The notes under the pieces were generated by a model. The model saw only the letters and a list, made by a program, of their open reading frames with translations. It made no database searches and was not told the origin of the DNA. Position numbers and translations under genes: made by a program. From NCBI GenBank assembly GCA_032207245.1, contig CM063502.1, positions 109,395,191-109,459,190 of the forward strand: DNA of 64,000 nt. Direction: 5' to 3'. Each line of letters opens with the position of its first letter. Position 1 is the stretch's first letter. This document shows positions 1-11,825 of this stretch, piece by piece. Source of the DNA: Pardosa pseudoannulata. Taxonomy: Eukaryota; Arthropoda; Arachnida; Araneae; Lycosidae.

Positions 1-78
1 TAACAGCCAGCATTGGCAAAAATTTGATATCTCCTTTGGATCCCAACATATACTCAAAATTAATATATAATTTAGGAG

Positions 79-152
79 GTTTGGTTTGTCACGCTACGAT
101 ATACGTTTTTGCAACACGAGGGCTGATGAGACCGGGACCTACTAGAATCCAA
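79..152 (-). mobile_element. SINE 3'-half fragment
   Basis: On the minus strand this matches the 3' half of the tRNA-derived SINE best seen at 36929-37107. It has the tail ending in the TTTGGTTT-like motif, the CGAGGGCTGATGAGACCGGG block and the start of the AAGTACGTCC-like region. The promoter half is missing, so the copy is 5' truncated or broken. Target duplications are not visible. Confidence 0.6.
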
Positions 153-435
153 AATTAGTAGCTACTTATGTTATCTGATAAGATATATTATTTAATTACA
201 TCAAGACCAGAAAGCTTATTGGTGGAAAGCTAAAATTGCTGAAGAAAAAGTGGAGTTTGCTTAAAAGAATAACGAGGTAAATCAATCCTTCAGAATTTAG
301 AAACGCCTAATTATTAGTTGACATTAATCCTGTTAGTTGGTAGTAATATGACTGGATAAGAATATTGACCTTACAAAAGATCAATATATTTCTATCCTCA
401 GGCAGTAGAATAATGATCGAAGAGATAAGATGCTA

Positions 436-505
436 CCTTTTGGTACTAGTCCCCGTCGGCTCGAATAGCAGTAATGGCATGGATGTCCGTAGTCATTCGG
501 ACTGC
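436..505 (+). mobile_element. decayed SINE fragment
   Basis: A higher-GC island in AT-rich DNA. CGGCTCGAAT and the downstream CATGGATGTCCGTAG block resemble the B-box region and following body of the window's SINE family in plus orientation. The copy is heavily mutated, with no target duplication and no complete head. Confidence 0.4.
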
Positions 506-544
506 CAGCTCCTTTAAATGATGGGTCACTACATAATAAATTTC

Positions 545-2352
545 AATTAACAAAATATAGACTGTAAAGTTCACAGATAACTAACATATTCAATAGAAGC
601 GCCACATAAAACTTACTAGTGTAGGGATGGTACAGTATGCAGTAGTTGTAGTCCTTATAACTGGAGGACTTGTAATAGACGATTTTAGATCACTGTTTAG
701 TCTTAAAAGCAAACCATGTGAGTTCATCAACTGAATTTACAAACGGTTTACAGAAAAATGTTGAAAAATGAATAAACAAAATCCAGTTTAGGGGTAGATA
801 TGACTAATGCAAACAAATTTTGGTATAATATAACATAAATATTACATACATTGTGTATATAATTGCCAATTACAAATGGTTATGTATGTAAGTAGATGAC
901 AGAGGGTTTTACGCATATATGTCTACAGATGGATGTCTATATTTCATTGTTAAACTTCAATCGAAGACATTACTATAGGTATGGATTTAAATTAACTAAA
1001 AGTTGTCAAAATTGGATATAGTACAATGTATCTAGTTTATATTCATAATATAAGGCATGTATTAAATATATATCAATAATATTATGAACAATCTTATATA
1101 AATTGTATGAACAGTCCCATATAAATTTGTATATTATTGTCATTTATAAATAGTTTTCGCAGGTGCATAGATAGGAAATGAGGTGTTTATGTTCATATAT
1201 GTGTACAGATGAATGTACATCTTTCATTGTTCAATTTTAATTAACTCATAATTATCATTGCCAATTCTTGACAATGATAGTTATGAGTCTAAATTTAATA
1301 AAAGTTGTCAAAATTGTGTAGCATACATTGTATCTTGAAATCATTGAATTTACACATAATATTACAGATATATTAGATGTATGCACTCTAGTTGATTTTT
1401 GTAATACATAACAGAATAAGCTTGATTTTCGTCATTATTCTTTAAATAGTTTACTTTTGCTGAAGTGGGAATAAAGTGTGTAATTAATGATAATAATCGT
1501 CCATTTTATCAGTGTTAAAATTTACTGCTTTTTTACACATTTATACCCTTTTATATTATAGTCTCTAAAGTTATTAAAGTAAACATCGCATTTAATGACA
1601 TAAAAACGAAGTAATTCATATATTACGCATAATTAGATCAATTTGTATATCTTAGTATGTTTCCGTGCATCTTATTTTGTCACTTCGCATAAAAATAACC
1701 ATAACTCAGTTTAAAAAATACAAAAATTAACCTAGTAATAAGAACTTTAAGGGAAGTTAAACATTTAAGAGAATTCTATTCTTCAGACGTCACCAAAAAA
1801 TTTGAAAATTGATGACAACATTTTTGCTGCTTTTTTCAAATATAACTCAAAGAATAGTGTAATTTTCCTTGAGAAAATTATACTGATTATTTCAAATTAT
1901 TTAAAGACATGCCTAAATGTTTATATAAGAAAATTTCAATAGAAATGTATATAAAAATCTGGATTAAAGTAGCTTCAACCTCTTAATTCATTAGAAAAAT
2001 ATTAATCATTATTTATTTATTTATTGAGCTTTGTAGAAAATAGAATATTTTTCAACAAACCAGTTTCAAATGGCGTATGAAATGAAAACATTATTATAAA
2101 ATGTTGGTAAGAGTGACATTCTTTCAGAGAATTAGTTTTCATTTCTTAACCTTGAAGCAACTAAATCTATAAGTATATAGCGTTTAACCTTGTACGTGGT
2201 GTCAAAATAATTTTATAACATAACACACACAGCTGTCTTTAAATCTCTACTAAGCATGGCCAGAAAAGTATTTACATAAATAAACATCACATTGAATCTG
2301 TCTTCGCATTTAAAAAAAGTATTAAATATATTATTACAAAATTTTAGGTTCT
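545..2352. repeat. AT-rich stretch with diverged duplicated segment (about 875-1340)
   Basis: No gene is supported here. The segment near 875-1040 (ATATGTCTACAGATGGATGT, then AAAGTTGTCAAAATTG) recurs in diverged form near 1160-1335 (ATATGTGTACAGATGAATGT, then AAAGTTGTCAAAATTG). The second copy carries a hairpin at 1245-1260/1272-1287 with one mismatch in 16 pairs and an 11-nt loop, which the first copy lacks. The rest, including 1340-2352, holds nothing I recognise. Confidence 0.5.
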
Positions 2353-4660
2353 TATTTAGTAGAAATAGTATAATCACACTTAACTGCATACACTGGCATT
2401 GTCGACGAGATATTTTCACGTATTTCTAATAATCATTTGTATATATCTCTAATTTTATATGAAATAACAAAAAGAAATTTTCAAAATTATTGCTCTGTAT
2501 ATAAAATATATTAGTGGTATTAATTTTTCATATTTTTAGTAACTTTAATTATCTTTAGTAACTTTGAGTATTTTTAGTAATTTTGAGTATTTTTTAGTAA
2601 TTTTAAATCCAATACGTACTTAGAGCATAGTACCTTTCCAGTTGAAAAATCTTCATTGTAGTAGTAGATTTTCGCTTCGCTATAAAATAAAAAATTCTTC
2701 TTTGCTTAGAATAAATCTTTTCCTAGGTTATTAATAGAGTCTATCTTTATAAAAAATGATTAGTTCTATACATGAAATATTACATTTTTATAAAAATATA
2801 CACGAAGGGAAAATTAGATTTCCGTGTACCCGATAAATAACAGTAAAACACTTAATTTTATATAAAACAAAAAATAATTATCATTTTAGTAGAAATAGTA
2901 TAATCACACTTAAGTAGATATACAGACATTGTCGAGAATTCACTTATTTCTAATAGGCTTTTTTATCTCTAATTTTACATGAAATAATAATAATGAATTT
3001 CCAAAAGTATTACTCTGCTATAAAAAGTATAATAGTGGCATTAATTTTTCATATTTTTAGTAATTTCGTAATTTTAAAGCCAATATTTACTTAGTTAATA
3101 GTACCTTTCGAGTTGGAAAATCTTCGTTGTAATAGTCGATTTTCGCTTCGCTATAACATAAAAATTTCTTCTCTCCTTAGAATAAAACGTTTCCTAGATT
3201 ATTAATAAGAGTCTATAAAAACTGTTTAGTTCTATTATATGAAATATTACTTTTTTATAAAAATATAAAATATATACACGAAGGGAAAATTAGATTTCCG
3301 TGTACCCGATAAATAACAGTAAAACACTTAATTTTATATAAAACAAAAAATAATTATCATTTTAGTAGAAATAGTATAATCACACTTAAGTAGATATACA
3401 GACATTGTCGAGAATTCACTTATTTCTAATAGGCTTTTGTATATATATATCTCTAATTTGAAATGAAATAATAATAATGAATTTCCAAAAGTATTACTCT
3501 GCTATAAAAAGTATAATAGTGGCATTAATTTTTCATATTTTTAGTAATTTCGTAATTTTAAAGCCAATATTTACTTAGTTAATAGTACCTTTCGAGTTGG
3601 AAAATCTTCGTTGTAATAGTCGATTTTCGCTTCGCTATAACATAAAAATTTCTTCTCTCCTTAGAATAAAACGTTTCCTAGATTATTAATAAGAGTCTAT
3701 AAAAACTGTTTAGTTCTATTATATGAAATATTACTTTTTTATAAAAATATAAAATATATACACGAAGTGAAAATTAGATTTCCGTTTACCCGATAAATAA
3801 CAGTTAAATACTAAATTTTATATAAAACAAAAAATAATTATCAGTTTAGTAGAAATAGTATAATAACACATAAGTGGATAAACAGACATTGTCGAGGATT
3901 CATGTGTTTCTAATAGGCTTTTGTATCTCTAATTTTAAATGAAATAACAAAAATAAATTTCCAAAATTATTACTCTGCTATATAAAATATATTAGTGACA
4001 TTAATGTTTCATAATTTTAGTAACTTCGTAATTTTAAAGACAATACTGACTTAGGGCATAGTACCTTTCGAGTTGGAAAATCTTCGTTGTAATAGTCGAT
4101 TTTCGCTTCGCTATAACATAAAAATTTCTTCTCTCCTTAGAATAAAACGTTTCCTAGATTATTAATAAGAGTCTATAAAAACTGTTTAGTTCTATTATAT
4201 GAAATATTACTTTTTTATAAAAATATAAAATATATACATTAAGGGAAAATTGGATTTCCGTATACCCGATAAATACACGTAAAACATTAAATTTTATGTA
4301 AAACAAAAAATAATTATCAGTTTTTTAGAAATAGTATAATCACACTTAAGTGGATATATACAGACATTGTCGAGGATTCACGTGTTTCTAATAGGCTTTT
4401 GAATCTCTAATTTTAAATGAAATAACAAAAATAAATTTCCAAAATTGTTATTCTGCTAAATAAAATATATTAGGGGCATTAATTTTTCATACTTTTAGTA
4501 ACTTCGTAATTTTAAAGCCAATACTGACTTAGAGCATAGTACCTTTCGAACTGAAAAATCTTCCTTGTAATAGCTTCGCTATAAAAAAAAAATTTCTTCT
4601 CTGCTTTGAATAAAACATTACCTGGATTATTAATAATGCACTAAATTATGTATAAAACAA
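2353..4660. repeat. Tandem satellite-like array, about 480-bp unit, 5 copies
   Basis: The anchor AGAAATAGTATAATCACAC or a close variant begins at 2361, 2891, 3367, 3851 and 4327, giving spacings of 530, 476, 484 and 476 bp. Other shared blocks in each unit are CATTGTCGAG, GATTTTCGCTTCGCTATAA and TAGAATAAAACGTTTCCTAG. Units 2 and 3 are nearly identical, while units 1 and 5 are more diverged. That is typical of edge units in an array homogenised by unequal exchange. No conserved reading frame runs through the units. Confidence 0.92.
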
Positions 4661-5340
4661 AAAAATAATATTCATTTTTTTTCTGCGAACTAAAATTATA
4701 TTAATGTGGGAAATATAGTTCGTTTTAAATCATAATTAAGGTTAATTATTTTTAATTTCAAATAACTCTTTTTTCACATTTTTAGACATTAAAACCCTTC
4801 CTTTCTTTACAGTTTTGTTTACAAAATAAAACAAATATTTTACTTCAATTTGATAAAACAAATTAGTTTCTAATGCCCATATTTCAAAATTTATCTGGTA
4901 ATCAGGAAGATTTCACCTTTCTCATTTGAAGTACATTTCTCATGCTATTTTAAAAAACATACAAATTGAAATGACAAAACTAAGAATACTTTTTAAAATT
5001 AGAGTCTATTAAACAACTCTTAAAACTTTATTCTAAAAGATCAGAGCTTTTAATTTTAAGAGGAATTGAATTAAAGCACTTATCATAAAACATTTAGTCT
5101 TTAATTACTTCTGTTGAAAGTTCATTAATGTAAAGTGAATTGTTATACATTATTACTAATTGTTATACATTACATACTCCATACACCTTAATAATACACC
5201 ACCTTACCTTATCCATACTCCTTAATAAACAATAATACTTTTGTAAAACATGATTACATTACCAAATTAAAATATTAAGGTACATGTGTTATTTAATACA
5301 AATTTTCAACTTTTTTATATTAAAATTTTCGAACTGAACT
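4661..5340. other. AT-rich non-coding stretch
   Basis: Homopolymer-rich A/T sequence between the satellite array and the nested SINE. There is a short local duplication of TTGTTATACATTA near 5140-5170. I see no gene, RNA or recognised element. Confidence 0.6.
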
Positions 5341-5396
5341 ACTAATTGGGTATGGTTTAGCTTTAAGCGATATGGTCTACTATTTTACATACGAGG

Positions 5397-6028
5397 CAGG
5401 GCCGTAGCCAGAAATTATATTCGGAGAGGAACCAAGGGGAAAAACATTATTTTTTGTGAATGACACTTCAGAAAAAAGACAGGTTTTCTTATGTATGTAT
5501 ACCCGTAATGAGTATCATATTACAATCTGCTTTTTAAATATCAAAATAATTTTAAAAGGGTATAATGAACAAATGTAAAGCCTAGAATAGTAATGAAGTA
5601 ACTGCACAATGAATTTAATAGTAAAATTGAAATTGAAAAGGTATAAATTCTACATGGTATTAAATTCTAATTTTTAAAACAAAAGTATAACCAAACAAAC
5701 GAATGATTTTGAAAGAAAATGATCATGTTTAAATTTTTTACTTCTATATTATAAAATATGCTTGCCTTGAAATTTGTAAAAAAATTTCACAACTCCTTCC
5801 AATTGTGAATCTATATTGTGATATGCTGCCATGAGTGCTAGTCAATCCCGTCTTACTTCTTTTTAACTCAGTATCACTAAAAACACTGTTCTAAACATAT
5901 TGTTATCAGTGCGCAGCTAATCAGATGACACAAACGCACACATGGTTTATTTTCTTTCCATGAAACGGTCTTTTTAGAATTTCGAAAGGAGACCGGTCAC
6001 CCTAAATCCCCCCTTGCCTACGGCATTG
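5397..6028. mobile_element. hAT-like MITE with perfect 8-bp TSD
   Basis: The left end is CAGGGCCGTAGCCAG and the right end, read inward on the minus strand, is CAATGCCGTAGGCAAG. These are imperfect terminal inverted repeats sharing GCCGTAG. The flanks are ATACGAGG at 5389-5396 and 6029-6036, a perfect 8-bp target duplication as expected for hAT transposons. The 632-bp interior has no transposase frame, so this is a non-autonomous element. The target lies inside the minus-strand SINE. Confidence 0.9.
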
Positions 6029-6270
6029 ATACGAGGGATAATGTGACTTTGACCTACTGCACCCGCTCTCACTTCTTTTTAACTCAATATCACTAAAAAC
6101 ACTGTTTTAAAAACATTTTTATCAACGCACAGCTAAGCAGAAGACACAAACATGGATTATTTTCTTTCCATGAAAAGGTCTTTTTAGAATTTCGAAGGGG
6201 ACCGGTCACCCTAAATCCTCCCTTGCCTACGGCACTGATACGAAGGATAACGTGACTTTGACCTACTGCT
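5847..6270. repeat. Tandem duplication of MITE 3' end plus SINE piece
   Basis: Unit 1 (about 5847-6061) and unit 2 (about 6062-6270) share TCTYACTTCTTTTTAACTCA, a CACTAAAAACACTGTT block, GGACCGGTCACCCTAAATCC, CTTGCCTACGGCA, the MITE target duplication and the SINE piece TGACTTTGACCTACTGC. Unit 2 lacks about 6 bp and has accumulated substitutions. The duplication crosses the MITE/SINE junction, so it happened after the MITE inserted. Confidence 0.9.
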
Positions 6271-6681
6271 TAAAGCCGACTTCGAACGTCTACGAACATC
6301 CATGCACACAGCTGGATTCGAAACAGCGAGCTCTGAATTTAGAACAGCAACGCTCTACCATTCAGTCATCGTTCGGCACTAATTGGGTAAGAGAAATACA
6401 AAAATTACTTTTTAGCGAAAGGGTAACCACTCTAGGAAAGGAGTGTCACCAGTTATAGTACAATCATTTCATGTTTAGAACTAAATTAACTGAACACTGT
6501 TTGGAGTAATAAAATCAATTCTTAAATCATTGATAAACAGTCTGTTACATAAGAGCTTGTCACTCATAACTTAGTCAATAGATAGCTCGCAGATACCGGC
6601 TTAATTGCGCGTGTTCTTCAAACATTAGAGAAGAATCCTTTATGGTTATATTCTTTATTCTGGTTTTTTTTCTGTGTTTAA

Positions 6682-6979
6682 ATCAACAATCGAAGTCTTA
6701 CGAGTACCGAGTGGAAGCGTGAAAATTGCATCAACACAATGAATTGGCCCTCTCAATCGCCTGACGCCAATCGAATTGAAAACGTGTGGTCTCTCATGAA
6801 GATGAAGCTCAGAAAAAAATGTGTATACAATATAAAGCAGCTAATATAAAGCTGTAAGTCACTGGGTACGAGAAATTCGGAGGTATCCACCTTTGAAATT
6901 AGCCGAAAATCTTGTCGAAAGTATGCCTCGACGCTGCCAAGCAATAATCGATAATAATGGGGACTGGACAACATATTAG
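6682..6979 (+). pseudogene. Tc1/mariner-family transposase C-terminal remnant
   Basis: From 6691 one frame reads through TEWKRENCINTMNWPSQSPD followed by ANRIENVWSLMKMKLRKK. This matches the Tc1-family catalytic block (WPSQSPDLNPIENLW-like). It stops at 6850-6852. A +1 shift resumes near 6860 and gives PPLKLAENLVESMPRRCQAI and a natural-looking TTY-stop end at 6977-6979, the usual Tc1 C-terminus. The N-terminal DNA-binding domain and the first two catalytic aspartates are missing. The gene is truncated and frameshifted, so it is a dead fossil. Confidence 0.9.
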
Positions 6980-7890
6980 GTGAAATGAGTTTCAGTTTAA
7001 TATGTATACTACACGGTACGAATGAATTTTTAACTAATTCCTTTGTATTTTCAGAGAAATAGACGACACTCTCTTATGGAACAGACTGTAATTTGTACGT
7101 AGATCAGTAATTAACATTATTTGCTAGTAATTTTGTGAAGCGTGTTGTTCACTCTTTTAAACTGGAACGTTGTTAAGGAACTGTATATTTACGATATAAT
7201 AAAACAAATTATACTCTTTAGCTTAGCTATGAAAAATAGAAATGAAAATTCTTCTCCCTCTGTCCCATATAGCAGCAATTAAACATTTCAACTGAATTTA
7301 CTGGCGAATATAACTGTAAGTCATGCTGTAGTTCAAACTTGTGAACTCATATAAAGCTGTAAGTCGAGCTTTGTCGACTCATGTAAAGCTGTAAGTACGA
7401 GAAATTCGGAGGTATCTACCTTTGAAATTAGCCGAAAATCTTGTCGAAAGTAGGCCTCGACGCTGCCAAGCAATAATCGATAATAATGGGGACTGGACAA
7501 CTTATTAGGTGAAATGCATTTCAGTTTAATATGTGTACTACACGGTACAAATGTATTTTTAACTAATTTGTTTGTATTTTCAGAGAAATAGACGACACTC
7601 TCTTATGGAACAGACTGTAGTTTGTGCGTAGATCAGTAATTAACATTATATGCTAGTAATTTTGTGAAGCGTGTTGTTCACTCTTTTAAACTGGAACGCT
7701 CTTGAGGAATTCTATATTTACGATATAATAGAACAAATTATACTCTTTAGCTTAGGTATGAAAAATAGAAATGAAAAATTCTTCTCCCTCTGTCCCATAT
7801 AGCAGCAATTAAATATTTCAACTGAATTGAACTGGCGAATACAACTATAAGTCATGATGTAGTTCAAAATTGTGAACTCATATCATTTGT
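6843..7890. repeat. 529-bp tandem duplication including transposase end
   Basis: GTACGAGAAATTCGGAGGTA begins at 6866 and again at 7395, and the transposase stop codon at 6977 recurs at 7506, so the period is exactly 529 bp. Copy 2 carries one Met-to-Arg change in the ESMPRRC motif. Downstream blocks, including AGACGACACTCTCTTATGGA and CTGGCGAATA, are also shared. The junction contains short repeats of ATRTAAAGCTGTAAG (near 7350 and 7380), a plausible seed for the duplication. Confidence 0.93.
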
Positions 7891-8370
7891 CATTTGTTAT
7901 GAAACCTTTTTCAAATTTTAAGTTATCCTAATTATTTTGAAATATAACTATTTGTTTAAATTTTATTTGCTGACTAAAGTCAATTGTTTTATTTCTACCA
8001 CCAAGATTAGTCTGCTATTGTCTACTGATTTATGCATCAAAAGAAAAAACAAAAGTGCAGAAAGGTATAATTACGCTAGCTGTGAAACAATTTAAGTGCA
8101 ACAGAATTACCATATAAAGAATGTAGAAACCTGATTCCATAAATACACTTATTAACATAATTTTTTGTTTATACTGCAGCAATTGAATATTTAAACGGAA
8201 TTTACTGGCGAATGTAACTGTAAATTATGTTGTAGTTCAAAACTGGGAATTCATATGATCTGTCATTTATTTTGACACATTTTTCAATCTTTAAGATATT
8301 CTAATTATTTTGAAATATAACTATATTTTTAATTTTATTCGTTGTTTGAAATTAACTGTTTTGTCAATTG
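7800..8370. repeat. Third, diverged partial copy of the duplicated flank
   Basis: The segment at about 7800-7995 (AGCAGCAATTAAATATTTCA, CTGGCGAATACAACTATAAG, TAATTATTTTGAAATATAAC) recurs with many substitutions at about 8176-8370. The same block begins at about 7270 in the first copy. The locus has therefore been duplicated more than once, and the oldest copy is the right-hand one. Confidence 0.75.
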
Positions 8371-8390
8371 TTTGGTTTCGTATAACATAC

Positions 8391-8430
8391 TTTTGTTCAC
8401 AGTTTTGATAAAATAAAACTGTGAACAAAA
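8391..8430. repeat. Perfect 16-bp hairpin
   Basis: TTTTGTTCACAGTTTT at 8391-8406 is the exact reverse complement of 8415-8430, with an 8-nt loop. It stands alone with no recognisable element around it. The rest of 8431-9340 is AT-rich and holds nothing I recognise. Confidence 0.85.
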
Positions 8431-9349
8431 ATGCGAAGATTATGGGGAAAAACTTGAAATACTTATTTCTCTTTTTACAAGTGGCCTTACCTACAAGTAG
8501 TAAATAATGTAGTAATGTAGTAAATAAATTATTGAAAAATCCAGAAAGTAACTGAACAAACAAAATGAAAATTTCAATAATCAAGTTTGATAATAAATGC
8601 TCCTCTTTATATTTATTTTCTTCTACTACTATTTTCATGGGACAAATGAAGTTCATCAACTACTACTACAACGATGAGGGTGTATTATAAATATGAATAG
8701 ACGATTTAGTATTTTACTGCAAGGGATTAGAAAGATGACTATTTACGAAACTTTTAAGACTATTTCTTTGTTAAAGACTGGTTGAGTTTTAATAGATTTT
8801 ATCATCAAGATACGTAGGATAATTTAATGAAACAACCGTTTAGTAAAGTTTTCAAAAGATAATACATTGCCATTTGACTAGCAACGATGTATATATAATT
8901 CAGTAATGACTAGACACAAAGATAATAATGATTTATGTCATTTCACTTTAGTTTTCTGCAGTATTGCCGTATATTTACGTATGGGTGTGTGGCTTTCATT
9001 CATTCATGTTTTGCTGATTACCATATACTTTCACATTTCTGCATTTCTAAAGCTATAATTTGCTTTTATGATTTAAATAAAGGGATTTACTGATGAATTC
9101 GAAAGCCTTTTATTGAAAGATTTGGGGAGGAGTGACAATAAGTCGCATTTTAGAGAATTCCGTCAATGACATAAGTCATTATTCGAGTTAAACATACAGT
9201 CGAAACAAACTTTTCCAAAATATATAAACAAATGCTGAAGAAGTCATTCACTAAACATACTATTATAAAGTCTTTACTAAGTTGTAAATACATTCTTACA
9301 ACAAGTATTTTTACAAAGAGTACAGTATTTTATTTACATGATAGTTGAA

Positions 9350-9717
<368 letters not shown>

Positions 9718-9719
9718 TA

Positions 9720-10768
9720 TGCTGATAACAACTCTTTCATAATATCCTATGTGGATAACAACCTTTTATTTAAGACATTACGAGAATAACTGTGACTTCT
9801 TACACCAGACATATTCTGCTATTTTCAGAATAACTATGATTACACGCATTGCATTCCTTTTTCGCTTCACAGTACTTTTAGCAATTACAAAATGAGTAAT
9901 ACTTACACATAACCCCCTCCCCTTTGAATATCCAATGATGATTTCCTAGAAGTGACTTAAGTAGATATTTGACTCTATTAAAATTTGCGATACATCTTAA
10001 TCACAATTCATTACTACCTGACATCTATGGTTTTTCCTTTCAAATGTAAATTTTCATCAGGTGTTTGCATATCATTAACCTAATACCGTTATTGGTTGAG
10101 CTAATAACATTTTTACTGATTGGGATGAAATGATTATAAATTTAGTTTTTTTTATAAAGTTAGGTAAACTAAGCTACAACGGTTGCCATCAATTGTCAGT
10201 CAATAGTTGATGTCTTAATTTTCCCTAACATGATTTATGTAGATCTTATTGAAATCGGGATTACATCAGTGTTTGAAATTAATAAAATATATTTTGGTTT
10301 GTTGAGAAATTTTACTCATATGAATTGCTTATTTTGAAGATTTATGTGGTGAGATACTCTTATGAATACCAAATTTTACTGATTAAATTTAGTAATTAAT
10401 AGGTAATGCATGATCAACACACACCTATTCATTTACCATTTTCGTATGGAATCACGAAATATATCTATCAAATTCACTGGACAGGGTCCACCTACCTGAA
10501 ATACTTAAACACTTCCTGAAAATGCTTCCTGAAAATGTCTTGTGTTTTAGTGAGTTATGATTAATAGGTATATTGTTTTGATTGGATAGCTTTTTTTGTT
10601 GTTACTTTTCGTGTATAATAAAAGGGCATTACAAGTGCATATATCGCAGTTTGAGTCAGAATAGAGAGTTTCATATGTTTTTATAGATAGTATATTATGT
10701 ACTTAAGAATATGGAAAAAAATCATTCACTTCAAAATAAATGAGAAATGGATTTGTTTATCATAGGTG
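9720..10768. other. AT-rich non-coding stretch
   Basis: No gene or clear element. CCTTTCAAATGTAAATTTTC and GTTTGCATATCATTAACC near 10035-10082 have a weak relative near 11970-12032 (CCTTTTAAAG, GTTTGCATGCTATTGACC). This suggests a diverged duplication flanking the 331-bp array. Confidence 0.5.
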
Positions 10769-11825
10769 CAATTTCAAATTTAATATTCTGAAAATGAAAA
10801 ATATATTGTGTAAAATAATTTAACTAAGAAAAGGAAGGCATCTTGTAAATATATTAATAGATGGATACTATTGTACATTTCGTAATTATCTTTTAACATT
10901 TAGAAAATTCATCATCTATTTTTAATCTAAATTTTTTGTAAACATACTCATAAAATAAACATTTATAGCCGAAAGTATAATTCAAGGCTTTTCTTAGTTC
11001 ATTGATAATCAATACATTGAAATATTAGTGGAATGAGTAATGTTTATTCTTTTAAGTCTTATTTTCGAACAAGTTCTATGCAAAATACATGAGTAGGTTC
11101 AATTTCAAATTTAATATGCTGAAAATGAAAGATATGTTGTGTAAAATAATTGAACTAAGAATAAGAAGACATCTTGCAAAAATATTAATAGATGGATACT
11201 ATTCGTAATCCTTCGAAAATATCAAAAATATTAATATCAATAATCATTCAAAAATATTAATAGATGGATACATTTCGTAATTGTCTTTTAACATTTAGAA
11301 AGTTCATCATCTATTTTTAATCTAACTTTTTTGTAAACATACTCATAAAATAAACATTTATTGCCGAAAGTATAATTCAAGGCATTTCTTAGTTCATTGA
11401 TAATCAATACATTGAAATATTAGTGGAATGAGTAATGTTTATTATTTAAGTCTTATTTTCGAACAAGTTCTATGCAAAATACATGAGTAGGTTCGATTTC
11501 AAATTTAATATGCTGAAAATGAAAGACATGTTGTGTAAAATAATTTAACTAAGAATAAGAAGGCATCTTGCAAAGATATTAATAGATGGATACTATTGTA
11601 CATTTCGTAATTATCTTTTAACATTTAGAAAATTCATCATCTATTTTTAATCTAATTTTCTTTTAAACATACTCATAAAATAAAAATTTATAGCCGAAAG
11701 TATGATTCCAGGCATTTCTTAGTTTATTGATAATCAATACATTGAAATATTAGTGGAATAAGTACTGTTTATTCTTTTAAGGCTTATTTTCGAGCAAGTT
11801 CTATGCAAAATACATGAGTAGGTTC
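10769..11825. repeat. Tandem array, 331-bp unit, 3 copies
   Basis: The unit start (CRATTTCAAATTTAATATKCT) is at 10769, 11100 and 11494, and a fourth start at 11825 then diverges. Spacings are 331, 394 and 331 bp. The longer middle unit contains an extra roughly 63 bp made of repeated ATATTAATAGATGGATAC-type sequence. Shared blocks include CATCATCTATTTTTAATCTA, GATAATCAATACATTGAAAT and TTCTATGCAAAATACATGAG. No open frame persists. Confidence 0.93.

Larger units (their letters stand above)
5353..6377 (-). mobile_element. tRNA-derived SINE, interrupted by a hAT-like MITE
   Basis: This SINE is flanked by a perfect 12-bp target site duplication, ACTAATTGGGTA, at 5341-5352 and 6378-6389. Its tail half is 5353-5396 and its head half resumes at 6029-6060 and again at 6246-6377. 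Removing the inserted MITE, one copy of its 8-bp target duplication and a local tandem duplication leaves 44 + 132 = 176 bp. That equals the length of the intact SINE at 35554-35729. On the minus strand the head carries the GAACGATGACTGAATGGTAG-like A-box region and a degenerate B box (GTTTCGAATCC). Such SINEs are transcribed by Pol III and mobilised by a LINE. Confidence 0.93.

Noticed and set aside
2353..4660. CRISPR array
   Set aside because: Units are about 480 bp with repeat identity throughout. There are no short repeats with unique spacers, and the context is eukaryotic.
6252..6458. 68-codon plus-strand frame
   Set aside because: It reads across the reverse strand of the SINE head and its flank.
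8321..8659. 112-codon minus-strand frame with hydrophobic stretches
   Set aside because: It overlaps the third duplicated flank and a hairpin. Phe/Leu/Ile/Lys richness follows from AT-rich DNA, and no domain is recognisable.
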